Source: Streptomyces clavuligerus
GTDB taxonomy: Bacteria > Actinomycetota > Actinomycetes > Streptomycetales > Streptomycetaceae
DNA: 64,000 nt
Assembly: GCF_005519465.1 (NCBI RefSeq)
Contig: NZ_CP027858.1
Span: 5,939,001-6,003,000 of the forward strand
Reading direction: 5' to 3'
Shown piece by piece: positions 31,181-38,810 of this stretch; positions within the stretch are counted from its first letter, which is position 1, and each line of letters begins with the position of its first letter. The translations under genes and the position numbers were made by a program. Below the pieces are notes generated by a model that was given only the letters and a program-made list of their open reading frames with translations, made no database searches and was not told the DNA's origin.

Positions 31181-31636
31181 GAGCTTGCGGAAGTCCCAGG
31201 AGGTGATCGCCTCCGGAGTCAGCCGGAGCCAGGCGTGGCGGCCGTCGTGGGGCATGGCGTCGAGGGCGAAGTTCTTGCGGGCGAAGAGGCGTTCCGGGGC
31301 CTCCAGCTCCGGGCAGGGGCGGCCGGTGCGGGGGGACTCGCCGACGAACTCCGCGCGGCCGGACAGCTCCGCGCCCCGCAGCTCCCCGTACTCCTCGCCG
31401 GAGTCGACCACCACCGCGAGCCGGGGATCGCGCCGCAGCTCCGCCCAGCGGCGGCTGCGGACCAGCGAGTACAGCCAGAGCGAGGTCCCGTCCCAGGCGA
31501 ACCACAGGGCGCTGACATGGGGCCGCCCGTCCGCCGCCACCGTGGCCACCCGGCAGGTGCGCCGCTCGGACAGAAAGGCGTCCAGCTCCTCGGGGGTCAT
31601 CATGATCCGGCGGCCCCGGCGCTGTACGGCGGCCAT
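31142..31636 (-). CDS. Pyridoxamine 5'-phosphate oxidase family protein (second copy)
   Basis: A 164-aa PPOX/split-barrel protein, likely binding FMN or F420: MMTPEELDAFLSERRTCRVATVAADGRPHVSALWFAWDG is the classical opening strand pair and LRRDPRLAVVVDSGEEYGELRGAELSGRAEF forms the barrel. It differs from the copy near 27 kb by lacking N-terminal extension and by length. The substrate is unknown. ATG follows GGGAGGGG. The 3' end overlaps the LysR gene by 39 nt. Confidence 0.85.
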   Translation of the reverse strand: MAAVQRRGRRIMMTPEELDAFLSERRTCRVATVAADGRPHVSALWFAWDGTSLWLYSLVRSRRWAELRRDPRLAVVVDSGEEYGELRGAELSGRAEFVGESPRTGRPCPELEAPERLFARKNFALDAMPHDGRHAWLRLTPEAITSWDFRKLSPHGGAPRPRAE

Positions 31637-31663
31637 GGCGGTCCCCTCCCGGGAGCAGTAGAA

Positions 31664-31678
31664 CTGACTGGGCGTCAG
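31664..31678 (-). promoter_or_regulatory. Palindrome upstream of second PPOX gene
   Basis: CTGAC-N5-GTCAG inverted repeat 28 nt upstream of the PPOX start and 66 nt upstream of the divergent isochorismatase-like gene; the size and spacing fit a TetR-type operator. Confidence 0.5.
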
Positions 31679-31743
31679 AGAAAGGCGCCCCGAAAGCATG
31701 CGCGCTCCGCCGGAGCGGCGCAATGGAGCGGGAGGGGGAGCGC

Positions 31744-32553
31744 ATGCCGTCCGACGCCGGGGACAGCCGCACCGCACACCGGGACAGCCGGGCCGCGCCC
31801 GTGGCGCGGGAGCGCCTCGCCCGGCGGATCGATCCGGCGACTACCGCGCTGCTCACCGTCGAGTGTCAGCAGGGCGTGGTGGGGCCGGGGAGCGCGCTGC
31901 CGGAGCTGGCCGCCGAGGCCCGTTCGTCCGGGGCGCTCGCCGCCGTCGCCCGCCTGGTCGCCGCCGCCCACACCGCCGGGGTGCAGGTGCTGCACGCCGT
32001 GGCCGAACGGCGGCCCGACGGCCGGGGCACCGGCCGCAACGCCCCGCTGCTCCGCGCCGCCGAGCGCCTTCCCGTCCGGCAGTACTCCGGGACGGCGGCC
32101 GTGCGGATCGCGCCGCCCATCGAACCGGCGGCCGGGGACATCGTCGTACGGCGGCTGCACGGGCTCACCCCGCTGGCCGGGACCGGTGTCGACGGGATGC
32201 TGCGCCACCTCGGCTGCCGGACCCTCCTGATCGCCGGGGTCTCGGCGAACGTCGCCGTCCCCAACGCCGTGTTCGACGCCGTCAACCTCGGCTACACGGC
32301 CGTCGTCGCGAGCGACGCCGTCGCGGGGGTGCCCGCCGACTACACCCCGGCGATGATCCGTCACACCCTCGCCCTCGTCGCCACCATCGCCACCAGCGAC
32401 GAGATCATCGCCTGCTGGGCGGCGGGCAGCGGGTCGAGGGACGACATGCAGGCGGATGACACGTCGGCGGGCAGCGGATCGGCGGACGACACGTCGACGG
32501 ATGGCATGTCGGCGGACGGCACGGCGCCCGGCGGGCCCGCTACGCCAGTGTGA
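31744..32553 (+). CDS. Isochorismatase-like hydrolase family protein, catalytic triad altered
   Basis: A 269-aa cysteine-hydrolase-fold protein (about 30-225), with ALLTVECQ at the first strand and GVSANVAVPNAVFDAVNLGY in place of the usual cysteine loop. Family catalysis uses Asp-Lys-Cys. Here Asp is Glu40, the lysine position falls in an Arg pair, and the cysteine position is Ala171, so classical hydrolase chemistry is unlikely. A Ser/Asp/Met/Thr tail with DD(M/T) repeats follows residue 235. ATG after GGAGGGGG. Possibly a binding protein or an enzyme with different chemistry. Confidence 0.8.
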   Translation: MPSDAGDSRTAHRDSRAAPVARERLARRIDPATTALLTVECQQGVVGPGSALPELAAEARSSGALAAVARLVAAAHTAGVQVLHAVAERRPDGRGTGRNAPLLRAAERLPVRQYSGTAAVRIAPPIEPAAGDIVVRRLHGLTPLAGTGVDGMLRHLGCRTLLIAGVSANVAVPNAVFDAVNLGYTAVVASDAVAGVPADYTPAMIRHTLALVATIATSDEIIACWAAGSGSRDDMQADDTSAGSGSADDTSTDGMSADGTAPGGPATPV

Positions 32554-33007
32554 TCGAGCCCCCCTCGACCTTGATCTTCTGCTCCGGCAGCGGCGAGGTG
32601 GCCGGACCGCTCTTCACACTGCCGTCGGCGGCGTCGAAGTTGCTGTTGTGGCAGGGACAGTTGATGACGTTGTCCGAGACCGACTTCACCGCGCACCCCT
32701 GATGGGTGCACTTGGACGAGAACGCCTTGAACGTGCCCGCCTGCGGCTGGGTGATCACCACGGCGCCGACGACCTTGCCGCCGCCCTCGGGGATGTCCGC
32801 CACCTTGGCGATCTCCGCGCCGCCGCCGGTGCCGCTCCCGGTGCCGCCTCCCGTGCTGCCGCCGGCCGACGGGTCGCCCGCGCCGCTCCCGCCGCTGTCC
32901 GTGTCACCGCCGCAGGCGACGAGCGCGGCGCCGAGCCCGGCCGCCCCCATCGCGGTCATGACGGTCCGGCGCCCGACGGCCCGCGCTGTCCCCTTCGATC
33001 CGCTCAT
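32540..33007 (-). CDS. Rieske (2Fe-2S) lipoprotein, Tat-exported
   Basis: A 155-aa protein with a twin-arginine signal (GRRTVMTAMGAAGLGAALVAC, lipobox cysteine at the end), a Gly/Ser/Thr spacer of about 40 residues and a small Rieske domain whose cluster ligands appear as CTHQGC and CPCHNSNF. It sits on the outer face of the membrane and likely passes electrons in a respiratory or redox step, as QcrA-like small Rieske proteins do. AAGGAG before the ATG. Its end overlaps the isochorismatase-like gene by 14 nt on the opposite strand. Confidence 0.9.
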   Translation of the reverse strand: MSGSKGTARAVGRRTVMTAMGAAGLGAALVACGGDTDSGGSGAGDPSAGGSTGGGTGSGTGGGAEIAKVADIPEGGGKVVGAVVITQPQAGTFKAFSSKCTHQGCAVKSVSDNVINCPCHNSNFDAADGSVKSGPATSPLPEQKIKVEGGSITLA

Positions 33008-33104
33008 CTGACGTGCTCCTTTGTCTTCACGGTCCCCGCCCGGCCCAGGTCCGGCCGGTTGTTCTTGGTGTTCTACGGCTCGTGGATCAGGAACGTTCAG
33101 ATTC

Positions 33105-35264
33105 TCAAGAACACACATGTCTCCTCAGGAACATCACCTCGTGGCTCAGCAGCCCCATGAGTTGCTCCTCCCGGGAGACCCGGTGACCGGCCCCGGCCAG
33201 CGGCAGCACGCTGTGCGGACGGCCCGCCGCGAGCAGCGCCGAGGACAGCCGCAGGGTGTGCGCCGCGTACACGTTGTCGTCGGCGAGCCCGTGCACGAGC
33301 AGCAGCGGCCGGGAGAGCCGGTCCGCGTACGGGATCAGCGAACTGCGCCGGTACGCCTCGGGGAAGACCTCCGGATGGCCGAGGAAGCGCTCCTCCCAGT
33401 GGGTGTCGTAGAGCCGCCGGTCGGTCGGGGCGGCCCCCGCCACCGCCGCGTGGAAGACCTCGGGATGGTGCAGCACCGCGCCCACCGCGAGATAGCCGCC
33501 GTACGACCAGCCACGGATCGCCACCCGGCCGGGATCGAGGGCCGGATGCTCTGCGGCCGCCGCGTGCAGCGCGTCGATCTGATCGTCGAGCGCGGGCCCG
33601 AGCCGGTCGCCGTGCACCGCCTTCGCCCAGTCCCGGCCGCGGCCCGGGGTGCCCCGGCCGTCGGTGACCAGGACCGCGAACCCCTGCTCGGCGAACCACT
33701 GCGAGACACAGCTCCACCAGGTGCGCGCCCGGACCACCGTTTGCAGGCCGGGACCCGCGTACGGGTTGAGCAGCACCGGCAGCGGACCGGAGCCCTCCGC
33801 GCCCTCCCGGTACCAGGACGGAAGGAAGAGCTGGCTGCGCAGCTCGCGCGCGCCGAGTGTGCGGAAGCGGGGCCGGGGGGCGGGAACCGGCTCCTCGGCG
33901 AGGACCGCGATCCGACCGGCGGGCTTCCCCTCACGGACCACCCGCACCTCGTGCCCCGACCCGGTCCTGCTCCCCAGGACGACGGTGCCGCCGCCGACCG
34001 AGGCCATGTGCACCCCGGGGCCCTCGCTGACCCGGACGAATCCGGACGCCGGGCCGTACCGCCAGACATGGACCTCGGTCGGGTCCTCCTGGGCACTGAA
34101 CCAGACATCCTCGCCGTCGACAGCGAACACCTCCCGCACCCCCGCGGGGGAGACCGCCTCCCCGATCCGCAGCGCGCCCGGCCCGCCGGCGGCGCGGTCC
34201 ACGGGGCACACGGTGACCGGCACACCGGACGCGGTACGGGCCAAGAGCCCGGGCACCGGCTCCACCCACGCGGGGTCGTGCTCCGTGTGCAGCACCTCGC
34301 TCGCGCCGGTGTCCGGGTCGACCGCGAGCAGGACGGCGGTCCGCTGATCCCGGGTCTGCACCCGGGCCATCGGCCCGAGCCCGTCCCAGCCCGCGTCCGT
34401 CAGGTACTCGAACGCGGTGTCCGTCCAGGCGCCGGGCGGATGCGCCGCCGGGTCGGCGTGCGCGGGCAGCCGCACCGGCAGCCGGGTGCCGTCCAGGCGT
34501 ATCAGCTCCAGCGAGACGTCCGCGTTCGCGGTGCCCGCCGCCGGGTAGGGGATCACCCGCGGTGGCTGTGCCGGGTCGGCGGGGTCGGTGAGGTAGCGGC
34601 GTTCCACCCGGGCGGTGTCCACCCGGGTCACCAGCAGCGCGTCGCTCCCCGGCGACCACCAGTGGCCCCGCGTGCGCCCCATGGACTCCGCCGCCGCGTG
34701 CTCCGGCAGCCCGTGCGTCACATCCGGCCCGTCCGGTGCGGCCAGCAGCCGGTCACCGCCGCCGCGCACCCCGACGACACGGAACGAGCCCCCGCTGACG
34801 TACGCGACCCAGCGGCCGTCGGGGGAGGGGCGGGGGTCGGTCACCGGACCCGCGGTGGTGATCCGCCGGGGCGCCGCGCCGTCCGTGGTCACCACCCACA
34901 CCACCCCGCCCAGCGCGAACGCGGCGAGGCGCACCTCCGCGTCCGTCGCGTAGGCCACCACCCCCGACGCGGTCTCCCGCGTCCGCTCCCGGAGCGCTCG
35001 CTCCGCCTCCGGGACCTCGCCCTCCGCCCCGTCCAGGGCCGTCGGGTCGGCGAGCATCCGCTCCCGTCCGCCGGAGTACAGCCAGAGCCTGCTGACGGGG
35101 TCGTCGCCGCGGGTGGAGCGCAGGAACAGCACCCGTTCGCCGTCCGGGGAGACGGTGAACCGCCGGGGGACGCCCAGCGAGAACCGATGGGTACGGGCGA
35201 GTTGTCGGGGAAAGCCGGGACACTGGAGGTCGGCGGTCGCGCCGTCGGCGGAGATGGGGGGCAC
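33105..35264 (-). CDS. S9 family peptidase (prolyl oligopeptidase / DPP IV-like)
   Basis: A 719-aa serine peptidase with an N-terminal beta-propeller (about 30-430) and a C-terminal alpha/beta-hydrolase domain (about 450-719). The nucleophile serine is in GWSYGGYL, the acid in HGLADDNVY and the histidine in AGAGHRV. It would remove dipeptides or cleave after proline, probably in the cytoplasm as no signal peptide is visible. The GTG start is inferred from the first in-frame start ahead of FPRQLARTHRFSLG; no ribosome-binding site is obvious and longer in-frame upstream extension is possible but unlikely. Confidence 0.88.
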   Translation of the reverse strand: MPPISADGATADLQCPGFPRQLARTHRFSLGVPRRFTVSPDGERVLFLRSTRGDDPVSRLWLYSGGRERMLADPTALDGAEGEVPEAERALRERTRETASGVVAYATDAEVRLAAFALGGVVWVVTTDGAAPRRITTAGPVTDPRPSPDGRWVAYVSGGSFRVVGVRGGGDRLLAAPDGPDVTHGLPEHAAAESMGRTRGHWWSPGSDALLVTRVDTARVERRYLTDPADPAQPPRVIPYPAAGTANADVSLELIRLDGTRLPVRLPAHADPAAHPPGAWTDTAFEYLTDAGWDGLGPMARVQTRDQRTAVLLAVDPDTGASEVLHTEHDPAWVEPVPGLLARTASGVPVTVCPVDRAAGGPGALRIGEAVSPAGVREVFAVDGEDVWFSAQEDPTEVHVWRYGPASGFVRVSEGPGVHMASVGGGTVVLGSRTGSGHEVRVVREGKPAGRIAVLAEEPVPAPRPRFRTLGARELRSQLFLPSWYREGAEGSGPLPVLLNPYAGPGLQTVVRARTWWSCVSQWFAEQGFAVLVTDGRGTPGRGRDWAKAVHGDRLGPALDDQIDALHAAAAEHPALDPGRVAIRGWSYGGYLAVGAVLHHPEVFHAAVAGAAPTDRRLYDTHWEERFLGHPEVFPEAYRRSSLIPYADRLSRPLLLVHGLADDNVYAAHTLRLSSALLAAGRPHSVLPLAGAGHRVSREEQLMGLLSHEVMFLRRHVCS

Positions 35265-35468
35265 GGGGCATCGTGCGCACCCTCCGGCGGGACCCGGCAA
35301 GTCCTTTTCGACGGCTGCCGCCGGTGCCACCGGTGCGCCCCCTGCCGCCGGTGTGCCGCCCGCGTCGCCTGCGCGTCGTTGCGCGCCACCGGTCCGTCCG
35401 TCCCCTTGGCGCGCGCCCCGGCGGTAAACCACGAGGCCCCCTTCCCCGGTGCGGCATAGGGTGGAGCG

Positions 35469-36305
35469 ATGCTCACCGAAGTCATCGCGACCCGCTATGT
35501 CACGCCCTTGCGTGAGGGCGGCTCGCTCCCGGGCATCGTCGAGGCGGACGACCTGGGTACGTATGTCATGAAGTTCACCGGCGCGGGACAGGGCCGCAAG
35601 ACGCTGGTCGCCGAGGTCGTCTGCGGCGAACTGGGCCGCCGGCTCGGACTGCGCGTCCCCCGGCTGGCCGCGATCCAGCTCGACCCGGTGATCGGACTCG
35701 GCGAGCCGGACCAGGAGGTGCAGGAGCTGCTGAAGGCCAGCGGCGGACTCAACCTCGCCATGGACTTCCTGCCCGGGTCGATCGGCTTCGACCCGCTGGC
35801 GTACGAGGTGGACCCCGCCGAGGCCGGCCGTGTGGTCTGGTTCGACGCGCTGATCAACAACGTCGACCGCTCCTGGCGCAACCCGAACCTGTTGGTGTGG
35901 CACGGAGATCTATGGCTCATCGATCATGGAGCCACCATGATCTGGCACCACAACTGGCCCTCGGCCGCCGCGTCGGCCGCCAAGCCGTACAACGCCTCCG
36001 ACCATGCCCTCGCCCGTTTCCGGCCCGATGTCCGGGCCGCCGCGGCCGAGCTGGCCCCGCTCGTCACCGAGGAGCTGCTCACCGAGGTGGCCGCGGACGT
36101 CCCCGACGCCTGGCTGGTGGACGAGCCCGGGTTCGACACACCGGACGCGCTGCGCCGGGCCTATGTGGAGGCCCTGCTGCCGCGGGCGGCCACCGTCCAC
36201 ACCCGGATCACCCTGGACGAGCCCACCCCCGACCGGCCCTCGCAGGCCCCCGGCTGGCTGACCGCCCGTCTGGACCCCACCGCACGGAAGGGAGACCGCG
36301 CATGA
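35469..36305 (+). CDS. HipA-like kinase family protein
   Basis: A 278-aa protein with a HipA/PI3-4-kinase-like fold. K35 in YVMKFTG is the probable ATP lysine. ALINNVDRSWRNPNLLV (127-143) holds D133, R134 and N138 in HipA-type catalytic arrangement, and LIDHG (150-154) is the metal-binding DFG equivalent. So the kinase signature is intact. No HipB antitoxin gene adjoins. Instead the stop codon overlaps the start of a DUF3037 gene (ATGA). This pair is seen together in many bacteria but its function has not been described to my knowledge. A -10-like TAGGGT 7 nt before the ATG suggests a leaderless transcript. Confidence 0.85.
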   Translation: MLTEVIATRYVTPLREGGSLPGIVEADDLGTYVMKFTGAGQGRKTLVAEVVCGELGRRLGLRVPRLAAIQLDPVIGLGEPDQEVQELLKASGGLNLAMDFLPGSIGFDPLAYEVDPAEAGRVVWFDALINNVDRSWRNPNLLVWHGDLWLIDHGATMIWHHNWPSAAASAAKPYNASDHALARFRPDVRAAAAELAPLVTEELLTEVAADVPDAWLVDEPGFDTPDALRRAYVEALLPRAATVHTRITLDEPTPDRPSQAPGWLTARLDPTARKGDRA

Positions 36306-36685
36306 GCGAGCGCCAGGTCTTCGAGTACGCGCTGCTGCGCGTGGTGCCCCGGGTCGAGCGCGGGGAGTGCTTCAACGCCGGGGTCGTGGTCTACAGCCGG
36401 GCCAGGTCCCTCGTCGCCGCCCGGACCCATCTGGACGAGAACAAGCTCAGGGCGCTCGACCCGGCGGCCGATGTGACGGGGGTACGGGCCGCGCTGCACG
36501 CCGTCGAGTCGGTCTGCCGCGGCGGTGCGGAGTCCGGGCAGGCGGCCGGGGACGACGCGGGGCGCCGGTTCCGCTGGCTGATCGCGCCGCGCTCCACGGT
36601 GGTGCAGCCGGGGCCCGTGCACACGGGGCTGACCGCCGACCCGGAGGCCGAGGTGGAGCGGCTGCTGGAGCTGCTCGTCCGCTGA
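36302..36685 (+). CDS. DUF3037 family protein, partner of HipA-like kinase
   Basis: A 127-aa soluble protein with the DUF3037 core (FEYALLRVVPRVERGECFNAGVVVY and RFRWLIAPRSTVVQPGPVHTGL). Start overlaps the stop of the upstream kinase gene by 4 nt, so synthesis is coupled in near 1:1 ratio. Function unknown. The coupling suggests a complex or a substrate/regulator relation with the kinase. A strong hairpin 14 nt after the stop closes the two-gene operon. Confidence 0.85.
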   Translation: MSERQVFEYALLRVVPRVERGECFNAGVVVYSRARSLVAARTHLDENKLRALDPAADVTGVRAALHAVESVCRGGAESGQAAGDDAGRRFRWLIAPRSTVVQPGPVHTGLTADPEAEVERLLELLVR

Positions 36686-36698
36686 GGACGAAGGGCCC

Positions 36699-36738
36699 CC
36701 GTGCCCCGGGCCCGGCCATCGGCCGCCCCGGGGCACGG
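36699..36738 (+). terminator. Terminator of the HipA-DUF3037 operon
   Basis: 12-bp stem CCGTGCCCCGGG / CCCGGGGCACGG around a 16-nt GC-rich loop. Confidence 0.75.
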
Positions 36739-36793
36739 CCGTGTTCGTGGCCCCGGCGTACGCATGGGGTGATGCGCCGCACCCGGTGGGCCG

Positions 36794-36854
36794 TTGACAC
36801 CGGCTGCGGGGGCTTCTAGCGTCTCGTCTGCCGAAGGTACTAAGCGGTCGCTCA
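36794..36854 (+). promoter_or_regulatory. Consensus promoter with TetR-like operator for fabG
   Basis: TTGACA (36794-36799), exactly 17 nt, TAGCGT (36817-36822): the best sigma-70-type promoter in the window. Start near 36829. Downstream at 36841-36854 lies TAAGCGGTCGCTCA, a 10/14-matched palindrome (AGCG-GT-CGCT core) resembling TetR-family sites found before fatty-acid metabolism genes in actinobacteria. About 165 nt of leader follow before the fabG ATG. Confidence 0.75.
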
Positions 36855-36995
36855 CTCGTCCGTGCACATCGCCCGCCCGACCGGTTCCGCCGGGGCGGGC
36901 GGTGATCCGGGCACAGGGCCGTACCCCGGGGCACCCACCGGCGCCCCGGGGCCTTCCGGGGTATCGGGCCACTCATGGGCGAGGAGAAGAGAAGC

Positions 36996-37757
36996 ATGTC
37001 CACCACCGAGCAGCGTGTCGCCGTCGTGACCGGAGCGGCGCGGGGGATCGGCGCCGCGACCGCCGTACGGCTGGCCGCCGACGGCCGCGCCGTGGCCGTA
37101 CTCGACCTCGATGAGGCGGCCTGCGGGGAGACGGTCGAGAAGATCACCGCGGCGGGCGGCACCGCGCTCGCGGTCGGCTGCGACGTCTCCGACAGTAACC
37201 AGGTGGAGGCCGCCGTCACCCGGGTCGCCGCCGAACTCGGCCCGCCGGTCGTCCTGGTCAACAACGCGGGTGTGCTCCGCGACAACCTGCTCTTCAAGAT
37301 GAGCGAGTCCGACTGGGACACCGTGATGAACGTGCATCTCAAGGGCGCCTTCCTGATGACGCGGGCCTGCCAGAAGTACATGGTCGACGCCGGTTTCGGC
37401 CGGATCGTCTCGCTCTCCTCGTCCTCCGCCCTCGGCAACCGCGGACAGGCCAACTACGCGGCCGTCAAGGCGGGGCTCCAGGGCTTCACCAAGACCCTCG
37501 CCAAGGAGCTGGGCAAGTTCGGCATCACGGCCAACGCCGTCGCCCCCGGCTTCATCGTCACCGACATGACGGCGCAGACGGCGCAGCGCGTCGGCATGGA
37601 CTTCGAGGAGTTCCAGGCGGTCGCGGCCACCCAGATCCCGGTGCAGCGCGTCGGCCGCCCCGAGGACATCGCCGGGGCCATCGCGTTCTTCACCGGCGAC
37701 GACACGGGCTTTGTCTCCGGACAGGTCCTGTACGTGGCGGGCGGACCGCTGAACTGA
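36996..37757 (+). CDS. fabG: Short-chain dehydrogenase/reductase, FabG-like (3-oxoacyl-ACP reductase)
   Basis: A 253-aa classical SDR: TGAARGIGAA nucleotide-binding loop, NNAGVL, catalytic SSSSALGNRGQANYAAVK with Ser, Tyr and Lys in place, and a long C-terminal segment ending in GGPLN. NADP-dependent keto reduction of acyl-ACP or acyl-CoA is expected. Preceded by a consensus promoter with a TetR-like site; followed after 63 nt by a second SDR in the same direction. ATG after a GAGGAG, with an earlier in-frame ATG at 36975. Confidence 0.9.
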   Translation: MSTTEQRVAVVTGAARGIGAATAVRLAADGRAVAVLDLDEAACGETVEKITAAGGTALAVGCDVSDSNQVEAAVTRVAAELGPPVVLVNNAGVLRDNLLFKMSESDWDTVMNVHLKGAFLMTRACQKYMVDAGFGRIVSLSSSSALGNRGQANYAAVKAGLQGFTKTLAKELGKFGITANAVAPGFIVTDMTAQTAQRVGMDFEEFQAVAATQIPVQRVGRPEDIAGAIAFFTGDDTGFVSGQVLYVAGGPLN

Positions 37758-37820
37758 TCCCTGCGCAGCACGCAGCGGACAAGCGGGGACGAGAGCCGAC
37801 AGCGGAAAGGAGCGGCGGAG

Positions 37821-38582
37821 ATGGCCGCTGAGGTACCCGAGAGCGGAAAGGTCGCGCTGATCACGGGCGCGAGCCGGGGCATCGGTTTCGGGGTCGCGCG
37901 GGCGCTGGTCGCCCGGGGCGACCGGGTCTGCGTCACCGGGCGGGGCGAGGACGCGCTCAAGGAGGCCGTGGCCGAACTCGGCCCGGACCGGGCGATCTTC
38001 GTCGCGGGCAAGGCGCACGACGAGGCCCATCAGGCGGAAGCCGTGGAACGCGCCATGGAGACCTTCGGGCGGGTCGACTTCCTGGTGAACAACGCCGGGA
38101 CCAACCCGGTGTACGGGTCCATGGCGGAGCTGGACCTCCAGGTCGTGCGCAAGGTGTTCGAGACCAATGTGATCTCGGCGCTCGGCTTCGCCCAGCAGAC
38201 CTACCGGGCCTGGCAGCGGGAGCACGGCGGGGCGATCGTGAACATCGCCTCCGTGGCGGGCCTGGCCCCGTCCCCGTTCATCGGCGCCTACGGCATGAGC
38301 AAGGCGGCGATGGTGAATCTGACGCTCCAGCTCGCCCATGAGTTCGCGCCGGGGGTACGGGTCAACGCGATCGCGCCCGCGGTGGTGAAGACCCGGTTCG
38401 CCCAGGCGCTGTGGGAGGGCAGGGAGGAGGAAGCGGCCTCCGGGTATCCCCTGGGGCGGCTCGGGGTGCCCGAGGACATCGGCGGTGCCGCCGCCTTCCT
38501 CACCTCCGACCAGGCGGACTGGATCACCGGGCAGACCCTGGTGGTCGACGGCGGCCTCTTCCTCGGCGCCGGGGTCCACTGA
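37821..38582 (+). CDS. SDR family oxidoreductase
   Basis: A 253-aa classical SDR: TGASRGIGFG, NNAGTNPVYG, catalytic S in IASVAG, YGMSK motif, and C-terminal GQTLVVDGG. It resembles glucose-dehydrogenase-like or acyl-CoA-related SDRs and is likely co-transcribed with the preceding FabG-like gene. Specific substrate unknown. GGAAAGGAGCGG precedes the ATG. Confidence 0.88.
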   Translation: MAAEVPESGKVALITGASRGIGFGVARALVARGDRVCVTGRGEDALKEAVAELGPDRAIFVAGKAHDEAHQAEAVERAMETFGRVDFLVNNAGTNPVYGSMAELDLQVVRKVFETNVISALGFAQQTYRAWQREHGGAIVNIASVAGLAPSPFIGAYGMSKAAMVNLTLQLAHEFAPGVRVNAIAPAVVKTRFAQALWEGREEEAASGYPLGRLGVPEDIGGAAAFLTSDQADWITGQTLVVDGGLFLGAGVH

Positions 38583-38749
38583 CAGGACGGACGAGGCCCG
38601 CGCGGGAGTGGTGGACGGCACCCCGTTCCGGCGCGGCCGTTCCCGGATATCGGACGGTGTTCCACGGGCATCGGTCATGGTTCCCGGGCGCCGGTCCGGT
38701 GGCCGGGAGGTGTGGAACGAGGACGCAAAGGCCCTGCCGGGCTTGCCAG

Positions 38750-38777
38750 TTGATCCGGTGGGGCGCTGCGGTAGGGT
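38750..38777 (+). promoter_or_regulatory. Promoter for the solute-binding lipoprotein gene
   Basis: TTGATC (38750-38755), 16-nt spacer, TAGGGT (38772-38777). Confidence 0.6.
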
Positions 38778-38810
38778 CGGCCCCCTCATGGCCGAACGAG
38801 GAGCGTCCAC

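Noticed and set aside
33105..35903. Extension of the S9 peptidase frame to about 930 codons
   Set aside because: The extra upstream part is antisense to the HipA-like gene and lacks propeller features; the conserved start is near 35264.
38574..38590. A CTGTCAGTG sequence on the minus strand at the end of the second SDR gene
   Set aside because: No -10 element at the required 8-nt distance and no gene in that direction, so a chance match to the PafBC pattern.
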